Assembly: GCA_964020085.1 (NCBI GenBank) | Contig: OZ026597.1 | Location: 1,070,813-1,134,812, forward strand | Length of the DNA stretch: 64,000 bases | From: Micromussa lordhowensis | Lineage: Eukaryota; Cnidaria; Anthozoa; Scleractinia; Lobophylliidae | Reading direction: 5' to 3' | Part shown: piece by piece, positions 12,901 to 24,900 of the stretch | How positions within the stretch are numbered: position 1 is the stretch's first letter | Layout of the letters: the number at the start of each line of letters is the position of its first letter | Made by a program: the position numbers and the translations under genes | The notes under the pieces: generated by a model | Databases searched by the model: none | The model's input: the letters and a program-made list of their open reading frames with translations, nothing else | Told to the model about the DNA's origin: nothing

Positions 12901-15900
12901 AACAAATCAGCTCTCTTGGCCGCTTGTTGCGCGTCACAGCCTACGTACTACGATTTGTTGATATCTTAAAACGACGTACATCAACACGCAAGAGCGGAAA
13001 GAAAGAAGAATTGACTAAGGAAGAAGATGATCGCGAACTCAACTCAACAGAAATCAGCCGAGCCGAGTCCCTCTGGATTAAAACAGTACAAGCCAGTTCG
13101 TTCAAAGTCGAGCTCAAATTCGTACGAAACGAATGCCAACCAAAACCTCGACGTGTGGAACAATTTGGTCTGTTTTTGGACGAAAACAAATTGCTAAGAT
13201 GTCGAGGACGGCTCAATAACGCAATCCTGTCGTCGGACAACAAGAATCCTATACTCCTGCCTTCCAAGCATCCTTATGTTGAATTGTTAATCCGTCAAAC
13301 TCATGACAAGATCAAGCACAGCTCAGTCAATAATACGCTGACGACCATTCGTGAAAGATTTTGGATTCTCCGAGGGAGACAGGCAGTGAAGCGCGTGTTG
13401 AAACGTTGCGTTACTTGTCGAAGACTCGAAGGCCTGCCGTACTCAACCTACAATGTTCCCGATTTACCAAGCGTTCGCGTCTCCGAAGATCCACCATTTA
13501 CTCATACTGGAGTAGACTTTGCTGGGCCTCTTTTCGTTCGTGGTAATACTACTACTGAAAGCGACAACAACAAGTGCTATGTTTGTTTATTTACATGCGC
13601 TTCAACGAGAGCTGTACATCTCGAACTTACGCCAAATCTTACTGTTGACTCTTTCCTGTTGGCGTTTCGCCGCTTTACAAGTCGTCGGGGACTGCCTGCA
13701 ACTTTGATGTCCGATAATGGAAAAACATTCCGAGGATCCTCCAAAGAAATCGTCAAGATTGCACGATCGAAAGAAGTCTTGCGTTATTTAGCCATCAATG
13801 GTGTCAGCTGGAGATTTATAGTCGAGAAGGCTCCTTGGTGGGGAGGCTTCTGGGAGAGATTAATCCAAAGCGTCAAGCGATGTATGAAGAAGTCCCTTGG
13901 CAGAACCACCTTATCCTACGATGAGTTAAACACCTTGCTCGTTGAGGTCGAATCTGTCATTAACTCAAGACCTCTCACGTACGTGGAAGACGAATGGAGG
14001 AAAACGTATTTGTTAAGTCTCCGAGAGAGACATGCGCAAGTTACAAAGAATCGAAAGGGAGCTGATATAGCCATCGGAGATGTGGTCATTCTAAAAAACG
14101 ATACTTCAAACAGAATGTTTTGGAAATTAGCTAAAGTTGAAGAGCTTGTTCCCGGAAAGGATGGTAATATCCGAGCTGCGATCATCAAGGTCTCGAATGC
14201 AGATCGCAATCCTCGTCTGTTGAAACGAAGTGTTAAACATTTGTTTCCGCTTGAAGTCAACGCCAACGATGACCTTCATCGAATCGAAGAGCCCGAAGCC
14301 GAACCGACGAGCGTTTCACCCGTCAGTGACACGCCGAACATTTCTGCGAACACAAGGCCACGTCGCAATGCTGCGATTATGGCCGAACTTAAGCGAAGAT
14401 TTCGTACTTAGGAAAAATTTTGCGTTCAAATTTTAGTACGTTTGTTTACGAATGTAACCCAAACCGGGGGAGTATGTCGTGAAACTTGTTAGCGCACAGG
14501 AGGTTTTTGTTTATGTTCTGTTTGTATATAGTTCCGATGACATTTTATGATTGACAGCTGATCACGAGACTTTTAATATAATTACACATGTGCTTTTCTG
14601 ATTAACTAAGTTGTGAAATACTTGTCGTCGAATAAATACGTTTCAAATCAAATGGACTGCGAGAATTCTTATTCGATATACAGGTTTCACTGTACTCAAT
14701 TGCAATACAATTCTGTTACACTGTTAGTGAGTTTTCTGTAGACTGACAAAGAAGTACTCAAGTGCTAGACTTTAATTAAACGAGATAGGTCACAATATTT
14801 TTGGGAATTCGGTGTATTTTTTGTTAATTATGAGCTCCACACTTCAAACTGGGCTCGTAATGGTGTTTTATTGGCAATGTCAAGAGCGTCTTGACATAAC
14901 AAACAAGGACAGTTTTCCGGTCTCACAAGTGAAACTTTTGGAGTTAAACTTGAAAAATATCGGGCTGATGTTTTTCAAGTTTGCCCAAATGGAATCCATT
15001 TTAATCTTCTCCACTGCTGCCAATCCGCGCTCCTTTTGACTTCTCTGTATTTCTTCTTGAGTTTTAAGCCATTATAATATTGTGATATGTTAGTTAATTC
15101 TATGACCAGGATGGTTCGAGCTGAAATTGCCTAAAATTGTCTTAACCTGCAGGCCCCTCTTTGATGGGTCCATAGTTACCTTGACATGAGCGCCCATCTG
15201 GTTTCAGCACATATCCATTTTGACAGGTACAGTAGAACGCTCCTAAAGTATTCCTGCACTGAGCTAGTCCGCAAGTCAGGCTGCTGTGACATTCATTTAT
15301 ATCTACATAAAGATACAAACAGTTGAGAGTAATACCACTGGGCGAATACGAGTCCGCGGTGCAAGACGTAAAAATGTTCACGTATTGCGTGCAGTTTTAA
15401 CTGGCTTTCCTACTCGACGAATTTTGACTCATGCGACTGACGTATAATAGGCCATTTCCAAGTTACTTTGGATCTCAGTTTGAAAACGAGTCTTCGTGCA
15501 AAACCTTTCATGTGAAAATGAGTTTGATTTGCATGAAAATGAACCTGTTGATGGAACTCATTTTCATTATGAATGGTTTCGCAATAAGACTCAAATGACA
15601 CAGTCAAAAGGCAACTCAGAAATGGCCAATTTCACGTGCGGTAACTGGCGTGACTTAAACTGGCTTTAGTACGTAACGTAAAATGGAGAAAATATGCGCG
15701 CGGATGTCACGCGCGGATGTCACGCGATGTCACTTACCAACGCACTGATTGTAATAAAAATCCTGTGTAAATCCGGGGGGACACCTACATCGATATCCAC
15801 CCAGCTGGCATCCGTATTGGCACATGTTTGCAGTTGCACATGGATTGTTGCCTGTAATTACAACAGTGTTATTCATGAAATAAATAACTGACTACAAGAG

Positions 15901-18900
15901 AGATACAAGAGGAATAACGAAACAAAACAAAATAAAACAAGCTTATTGGCCTGTATTCATGTCGTCCTCTTAAAAGTATAAAACTCGAGGACAGACTACA
16001 CAGTAAGGACCTAAACCACAGATCTAAACACTGCAGCAATATGTTCTCAAGAAGTTCTACCAACGAAGCATTAATTTTCAAAACGCGTAAATGAGATGGG
16101 ATAAACTTTAAGACTCCGTAGGAAAAAATATGGCGACTGGCACATTTACCCATAGTTCTCAGCGCACAAAAACTTTAATAACGCTCACGCACAGAAAAGT
16201 TCTAAATCCCTCAAACCAACCATACACAATGTTGCAAAAATATGGCTTTCCTTGTACTTTATGAGTTGCGTAGGGTTCGCATGGTATTGCGGCAAAATGT
16301 ACAGCCACCTTGTTTTGTCCTAAGGAGGATTGCAGCCTCCCTTTAGTAAGAGGGTCGAGAGGGAGCCTGGATTGAGTGTGAACATCATTGAGGGTGAACA
16401 AGGCTTTTTGAGTTCTTTCTCGTCTCTTCAATCTCTGAATAGACCCTTTGCACCGGGGGTCAAATGACAAAATTTTGCTAAAATGTCTTTTGGTTTATGG
16501 GTCATAACTTAAAGAATGCCACAAATGGAAAAGAGCATATCAAAAATAGCAAAATGGCCAAGTTTGAGGCCACTGGCATTAAAGAGTAAGTTTATACAAC
16601 AGTTTGAATTTTCCGTAAATTTAGAGGACATCTATGGAAAATACTACTGGAGAGCAAGGTCTTGCTCTCCAACAACTTTTTCCACACAAATTTCTTCTCA
16701 CAATTTCTTCTTAATCTTTCAAATTCAAACCTTTATAAAATCTCATTTTTTCATGCCAGGGGGCTCAAACTTGGCCATTTTGATATTTTCAACATGCCCT
16801 TTTCCATTTCTAGCATAGTTACAGCCTATAATTTTATGAAAAGCAGATCACGTGATAGCCTAGCTGTAAAGGGCAGTCTACGTCTTGTAATGTGTTCGCA
16901 GTTACTCACCTACGCATTTCTTGGTTGTTTCATTATACTTATATCCACGGTTACACACACATCTGTAAGACCCTGCCAAGTTCTCGCACATTCCAAATCC
17001 ACAGATAGTGTTATCCGTCATACATTCATCTTTATCTGTGTAGAGATAAACGGTGGGATGCGTACAGTGTTGTGACGCAAACACAGAAGTCCACAATATC
17101 CAGAAAAATGCAAGCGCAAGCAAAAGGATCAAGATATTGTGGTCCTTGTGCGCGCACTTTCGGTGTTTGTATGGACTCTTACACAGGACTCGAAAAAACT
17201 TGAATTCCAGCTTGCCTTTCGAACAAGTAGCTCTCAAATTTTGCTTACCCTGGGCAAGTCTTAGTTTGCTCTTTTAATGATTTAGTTGGCAGACGACTTG
17301 TATGATTCCTTGTCCATCGGGTGAGTGAAAGTGCAAAGATACTTGCCCAGAACGAGAATCTACTTGTCCCAGACGACCGGAAGGCACGGTTTTCGCGTCA
17401 CAGTACTGTGCGTGTCCAGATATAATTCTGGTTAACGTGGGCGTGGGAGAAATGGGTTCCAGCTTAGTTTGACAAAAAAGTGTTTTTCATGACCATGAGC
17501 TCGGACGAATCCGGGGAGCTTTCCTACCGTACAATTCTTTTTCTTCCTTTGTAGTGGTTTTTGTTTTTCTTAAACCTAGAACTAAATTGTTGATTCCAAG
17601 TTGTTGACTGGCAGAAGACACATCAAAGTCAATAACGCCGGTGCCTTTGAAAATGTGTTTGGGTCATACATGTGTGGACACGTGACATACCTACACACGT
17701 GATTCCATTTTTCATGTAACCATCGGGGCAGCCACACTGGAAACTTCCAACAGTGTTTATACAGCTATGCTGGCAGTTATGTCGACCTGTTGTACACTCG
17801 TCATCATCTAGACAAAGACATGTTAACACCAACAGTTTAAAAGATAAACTTCTTGAAGTTACTGTTTTGTTTCCGCTTGAAATAGCAGGTTATTAAACCT
17901 AAGCAATTACTTGCTAGTATTAGCCACAAAAGGTTAATATTTGCAAAAAAAAAAAGTTGTGTAATAAACTTTATATGGTCCAAAAGATTCGTCGAAAAGA
18001 AAGTTACAGACTTTACAAAAATCATGTTGCTAGTTTAGACTGAAGAAAAGGAAACTTGGTAAATTCACGGGAAGCGAACTTGATCTAACACCAGGCCGGT
18101 TAAATGTGGCTTCTTCTCGATTACGAGACACGCAGCGGGAAAGTGTATTTTAAGTCCACGGCCATAACCTATTAAAGTTTATCAATGTAAATAAAAAAAA
18201 AACCTATTAAAGGAGCTATTTTGTGGATGCTGAATAATTCATTTAAGCTATTTAAAAACCCTCTTGACGACACGTGTAGAGCACATCAATGTAAGTATAT
18301 TTCCACACGGATACGCTTACCTATAGAGTGTGCGCGAGTGACGTCATCAAAACTAAAGAGCCAGCACATGTTTTATCCTCATCAGGCTTAAGAGGTTCAA
18401 ATTTAGCTCTGTTTACAACTTTCCAGCTCAATAGCATCCTTCGTTTGGAAACCATAACATTTTGAATTTCGAAGTTATGGCGGTGCGTGACATAATGCGA
18501 AGCTCGCTTTTGTCGAAAAATATACACTTATCTCGTGATTTTCGTCCATTGGGAGTTTAAGTATCAGGAAAAGTGTTTTTGTAAATATTTTTTGGTTCGG
18601 TTTAGATAATCAGTTGACTAGAGAGCCAAAGTAAGTTCCAGATGTTTACACTATTTACTGGCCGCCATGTTGGAGGACTAAAGAGGTCCTCCAACATGGC
18701 GGCTCCATACTACGCTCTGTAATTTTGTGCGGAACATTTCGACGAATATCTCAGCTTTAGGACAACGCACACAGCTTAAACTTGGAGAACTGTCTTCTTT
18801 ATTTATCGTCTACAATATCACAATTTCTTGACTTTGTCCGTTGCATAGTTTTTATTTTATACAGCCGCACACACTCTATACGATTACGTCAGTAAAACGC

Positions 18901-21900
18901 ACATAAAAACTGTGGTCTATCCACTCGGAAAACGATAAACGGAAGAGTGAGCACTGAAATATCTATTAAACTAGGAAGCACGTGTACTAGACTGACAATG
19001 AGCATGCGTGAATCACTTGACGCGACGTCGGCGATCACAAATGTATCTGTTTGTACAAAACGCCATCTAAATACTCTTCACACTTTTGAAACGTAAAGAA
19101 GGGCCTCTATTTTGAAAGCAAACGCACGTTGCTAGGCGACCCACCATCTACAACAGAATAGGTAGTGAGTAGCGTAGCCAATCAGAGAACGGCATTCGTG
19201 ATAGAACGCTAGTAGATTTATACTAAACGACAAAAGATCTACGGAGCTATCTGTTTATGAATTAGGTCCACTTTGGAGAGCGTTTACGAAAACTAAAGTT
19301 TCAGAATATGTTGTGTCGTTCACATGCGGACATAGACATAGATAGAAGGAAGTAATCATATAGGTAAAGATAGCACCTGAAATGAAGAGCTATTAACATT
19401 ACTAACCAGTACATGTCTTCTTGTCTGCTCTCAGAACGTACCCAACAGGGCAGCTACACCTGTAAGAACCATCTGTGTTTGCGCAAGTAAACTGACAAAT
19501 ACTGGAATCTATTGCGCATTCATCGAGATCTGTAAATTCAAATATATCGAAATGTAGTAAAGGGTGCTACACTCTGTAGCTTTAGTGAGGTACTCGGCTG
19601 TAAACAAATTTACTCTCCAAATCAAATAAATCCGCTCAAAAGGTTGTTGAAATCAGTCAGACAGAATCACAGATGGCCAACCGGATCAGAAGGAACACAA
19701 CTTTTATGTTTTAGGTTCCTTTGTAAGAAAGTTCCGTTCCAAGATAGAAGAATTCCCCTTTACATCGCTGAATGAATGGATTTTGAAACCACAAGGGAGT
19801 GAAATTAACGAACCCAGAATCTTATAATTCACTGTAAACTTAAGCTAGGAGTAAGGTAATTTTTCTTTTATTCCAAAGGCTTACATTAAGCACTTACGTG
19901 CTCAGAGTAATCCAGATTATAAAGACGGGTTTGAAGAAACAAACCAATTTCTTACCTAAGCAACGCTTTGCGTCCATAGTGAGCTTATAGCCCGCGTTAC
20001 ACATGCAGCGGTATCCCCCACGAATATTGATACACTTGCCATTTCGACACAAGCCAGGAATCATCTCACAGATCTCTGTTGAATGACAACATATAAAATA
20101 TCACGTTAAGCACCCTTCACTGCGCTAAATTTATACACGTATCTACTGTGATTCAGAAAATGTGAACGAATAAGTAACCTTGTTCTCGAAATTTCTTTTG
20201 CTGGCAGACCAGCCCAAAAATCTTTCCGATTCTACTAAGGAATGAGACAGGCTCTTACAATGTTTTAACAGTGAACTTTCTGGTTGAAATAAGAACAGAA
20301 TGACCCAAATTCTCCACAAAAGTAAACAGCGAACAGCAAGCATGGTTGTTCAGTAAGCAGCCACGATTTTAAACAAAATCCAACACTACATGTTGGGCCA
20401 GGAGGACCCTTCCCCCTAAAACCAGCAAATTCTCGAAATTCAAGGTAGAACAATACTTACTAGTCATGTTTTTCTTAACCTGCGCGATTTTCTGACACAG
20501 GTTTCCATACTCCACTGCAGAAAAAAAAATCATTTCCAGTTTGCATATCTTAAGACAAAAACGACCAAAGTGAAATACAGTGACAAAAATGAAAGCGGAG
20601 TTGGGGCGATAGTTACCAGTTCCCCGCCTCGGGCACAGTTGGCAGTCTGTGCCCCATGCCTTCCCCGCTGTACAACAGCATTCCTTTTTTCGAACTTGCA
20701 TCATCTCCTTTGTGACAGCTTCACACATGTTGTTCGTGACGACAGCGAAGCAAAGTCCCTTCCTCGTATCTGTGAAATGAAGCCTTGATTAAAGTTTACC
20801 TGTGGCATAGCAAAGGAGGATTAGGGGGGGGAGGGGGCACGGGAGAGCTAGGGAGGGTGGAGTAATTGGTCAACAAATCATGTAGCAGATAGAACACAAA
20901 TAACAAACCAACCAATCAGAAAAGTACAACTTAACGAAACAGTCACCTAGACTAAAAAGCGGGAAAAGTTTACGTCACACAGCTCACGTGTGCCTTAGAT
21001 TTTTATCTAACTGGCGGAAATGAGAAAAACGAAACAGCCATAGCCGCCATTTTAACATTGTTTTTCAAGAACATCACAGAACGTCTCTATTTACCTTCAC
21101 ATTCCTTTCCATCCGCACTTCGCACATATCCCGAGTCACAGTCACAGATGTAAGTTCCCACGAGGTTTCGACATAATCCATTTTTACAGAGACCTGGTCT
21201 CTGTCTACATTCGTCGATATCTAACAAAGAAGAAATAACTATTAACTTCATAAAAGACAAAGCAAACCTAAAAAAATGCAGAACTTAAGTCTGGTTTACA
21301 CCAGCGCATAAGAATAAGCACAAGACGACAAACGCAGAAGCAGTAAGATGCTGATAATTAGCCTCTCTAGTTATGATAATTTCCAAATAAAAGGCGCCAC
21401 TTAGCAGCACTCTACTGCGTCTGCGTATGTTGCTTACACTTATGCTTGTGCGCTAGTGAAACCCAACGTTTATGGATGAAGTAGTCGCATTTGCTAGCAC
21501 CTCATCCAGAAGTGCATAAAGAAACATTAATATCAGGTTATTGACCTGCCAGTCGATAAGTGAGTAATCATGTACGGTCGTCCCTCTGTTAAATTCCCAA
21601 GTTTGTCGACGACATACGCATTACTAAAGATGAGGCTAAAAAGGCTTTTAAGTGTCAAATTATAGCGGGTTTACTAAACGTTTCGGACCTAATCAGCCCT
21701 TCTTCAGCTTATACTGAAAAAGGGCTAAGCCCAAAACGTCTAGTAAAAACGTCTCGCTATAATTTGGCGCTTTGAAAAAGCCTTTTCATTTAGTTTATCG
21801 TCATAGTGTACCGATGCTATTTAGCATTTGAATCCGAGTTATGCTAAAACGATTAAAACATACCCCATTTAATGATCTTTCCAGGGCCTTTTGGCCTTAG

Positions 21901-24900
21901 TGCTCTACTCTTCAACGCTAAGTAAGCTTAGATCTTCGCATAATTCATCAAGTTTAAATAAAGGAAATGACCGTGACAGTGTTTGGGTATCTGAACTTGA
22001 TTAGCATAGATTTTGGCGATATTATTTCTACGTTTTCTCCTTAGTTTTAGTTTCGATTTACAAGACATATCAAACACTCAAGACAGTGTTTGGTCACATT
22101 TCCAAACACCTCGAAGTTCATCAAAAATACTCCGCCGCGCGTCGTATTTTCAACTCTCTTCTCGGTGTTTGAAAATGTGGTCAAACACGATCTTTCATTT
22201 TTGATATATTACTTAACGCGATAGACTGGCAAGCCTTAAGAAAACGTATGCTTTGATTTTTTGGCTATTCAAGCTTTTAAGTTCAATTATTGGAATGTTT
22301 GCTCAAACTTGACACTTGCAAATGAATCAGATCTTGTTCCGAGCAAGAGCGAAACTAAGCTATGATGCCATGAGGTGGTGAAACAGCTGCGAAGTCACTC
22401 ATACTGATGATATTGATCAAGATGCCATTAACAAGCTGCGATCTTAATTTATACATTAACTAAACGTACCTTGACAATTTTGCCCATCTCCTCTGAATCC
22501 GGGGGGACACCGACACCTGTATCCACCGATAAAGTTCTTACAAACGAACGGACACAACCTGCTGTTTTCTCGACACTCGTTGATATCTATAAGGAATTGA
22601 AAGAACATAGCAAACATTGGAATATTAAAACATAATCGATTATACCACAACATAAGAAAGGAAGGAAGAAACGAGATCAATTCATGGCCTTTTAAGTCTC
22701 AACGACATCTCCTCCACAATTACTATCAAGACATTTTAACAGACGTGACCAAATCCTCGATTCTCCCGACCTTCTTGGTAGACTTCTTATTAAACTCCTT
22801 GGTAAAGAGACCTTAGAAGTCGATCAGTGTTGGGATGTTGTGTCACGCTCACCTCTGCAGTGCTTTTTGTCCGCGGCCATGTCAAATCCTCGAGGACAAA
22901 TACAACGATAACTTCCTGGCTGATTCACACAGCGGTACGCGCAAAGATCGTTGCTTTCAGCGCATTCATTAACATCTTTGGAAATAAAGGACGAAATTAG
23001 TAGGCTTTGTAACAAGAAGAGCTCTAAACACTAAGGCTATGTATTCGAGCACGGTGCCTGAGTAAGATTATGCTACACACTAATGTCAGTGCAAGACGGC
23101 CATAAGATTAAGGAAAAGGTTCATAAAATAGATCTCGTGGAATCAAACGAAGAGAAATGCTATCGTTTTGTACACCAATATTTTATGAAGACAAATCATT
23201 CTCTTCAGCTCGTATTAGATTGATTCGTAACTTCATCCAAACTAATAATAATAGTAATAGTTACAACTAATTACTAGGTACGCTCTCACCACAAAAGGCT
23301 GAAGAAAACCTTAGCTGAGGTAACAGCAAACTGATAACTAATATAAATTATTGCATTGTTTAAAAATAGAACCATCAAGAGACCTGGGATCGAGTTCTTA
23401 CCGACACATCGCGGTGAATAGCGGCCTGGGGCATAGCCCTTGGGACACGTGCATTGATAGGAGCCTTCTGTGTTGGAACAGACACCATTACCGCACACAC
23501 CCGAGATCAGACATTCATCCTCATCTAAATAACAAACATAAAACGTCATCATCATCATCATCATTATCAATATCATCATCATCATCATCACTGTCAATGC
23601 GTTCGTCATGCTTTTCAACCAAGCAAATCGTCGCCATCTCCTAATTATAACCATCTGCACTGAGGTAAATTAACCTCCATATTACAATTATTCGTGGAAA
23701 TCTAATCCCGTTAGATGAATAATTTTCAACAGTAAGAATATACTTGTTTGTTTCCTGGTTGTTTTTAAACATGTTAATATTAACATTAATATCGCTGACA
23801 GTTTGCATGCGGTTCTTGTACTCACCAACACATTTCTTTCCAGTTTCATCCAACTGATATCCCATCTTACATTTACACCGGTAGCTTCCATCATTGTTAA
23901 CACATTCTCCATTTTCACAAAGCGACGTGATGTGTAGACATTCGTTCACATCTGCAACGCGAGAAGACGTAACAGTAAACTTTACCGTTTACTTGTTTTT
24001 GAACTCACAAAATGGTAAAAACACGACTATAATGGGTTACAGTTCTTGTCGCTACACTCTACCATTTTCACTCTTTTTTCCAAGTAACCCAGAGGACGGT
24101 ACCAGTCGCAAAACACGAACGCACTCAGGCAGCATGACGTCATAAGACGTTATGTTGCCAAGCAACATCTCTGCCAAGACCGCGGGCTCACTCGATCAGC
24201 GGACCATATTCATATTGTCGGTATTGGACTGGACCTAGCTTGGAACTGAGGCTAATGCGGGGAGTCTTTTCAAATGCAAAACACATTTATCTCTTTTTAA
24301 TGATATTCCCCTGCATAGGTCTATTAGAAGATTCTAGATTCTGGTTCAAAAAAAGTTAAATCTCTAATTATACTCGTGCTGCTTACCAGTAACACCGTGT
24401 TTGTTCATTACAAAACCAACACCGTTTGGACAAATGAGGGCGAAATCAGCTGAAAACAAAGAAAGTTATGCAAATCCGCGTTTGTATGTTGTACATTCTA
24501 CAAGTTACTAAGGCATGTTTACTCTTTGTAATGTACCCTTAATGTAAGCAATTATTCACCTGTTTGCGCTTTTAATTCTCCTAATTGATCCTCTAAATTT
24601 ACTTCAAAGTTAGTTCAGAGAATGTGTAGCTAGATCAAGACAGATCTCTTAGCAATCTATGGACATCGTAAGACAAAATTAAACGCTAAGCATGTAAGTA
24701 AGATTTCGTGAAGAGCATCCTTTACTGTTCGAGACCAATGTTAAATGCGATAATCGCGAGTCTGTCGACAAAAAAAAACTTAAGAGTGACCTTTAAATAA
24801 TATGTTTTGATATTTTTTCCACAAGCCTTCAAAGTTGTTGAAATTGGCACATCTTTCCACTAAGGAGCTACATTCAATCAAGAACAAGCCGATTAACCGA

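Larger units (their letters stand above)
8507..14678 (+). mobile_element. BEL/Pao LTR retrotransposon (complete ends, defective)
   Basis: Flanked by TACAG (8502-8506, 14679-14683). LTRs of 204 bp (8507-8710, 14475-14678) start TGTCGTGAAAC, end TTATTCGATA and look identical. The primer binding site TGGCGCCCAACGTGGGGC is at 8714-8731. A G-rich purine tract (CGGGGGAGTA, about 14464-14474) precedes the 3' LTR. Coding order gag, protease, RT, RNase H, integrase with BEL/Pao-type motifs. It lies 20 bp after the Gypsy target duplication, antisense to the host gene. Defects: a frame break near 12050 and a missing piece of integrase. Confidence 0.92.
1226..14694. mobile_element. pogo/Tigger-like nonautonomous DNA transposon, split by two LTR retrotransposons
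   Basis: Left end 1228 reads CAGTGAAACCTGCATTAAGC; right end (reverse strand from 14692) reads CAGTGAAACCTGTATAAGC. Both are flanked by TA (1226-1227, 14693-14694), the target of Tc1/mariner-pogo elements. Removing the two retrotransposons and one copy of each target duplication leaves about 406 bp. The terminal motif recurs inside at about 1343 and 1570 (CCTGYAWTAAGCGGACAC). No transposase is seen. Confidence 0.65.
17808..19406. other. Intron between cbEGF38 and cbEGF39
   Basis: Holds the TATAGAGTGTG element and the 19060-19236 repeat. Nothing else recognised. Confidence 0.6.
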
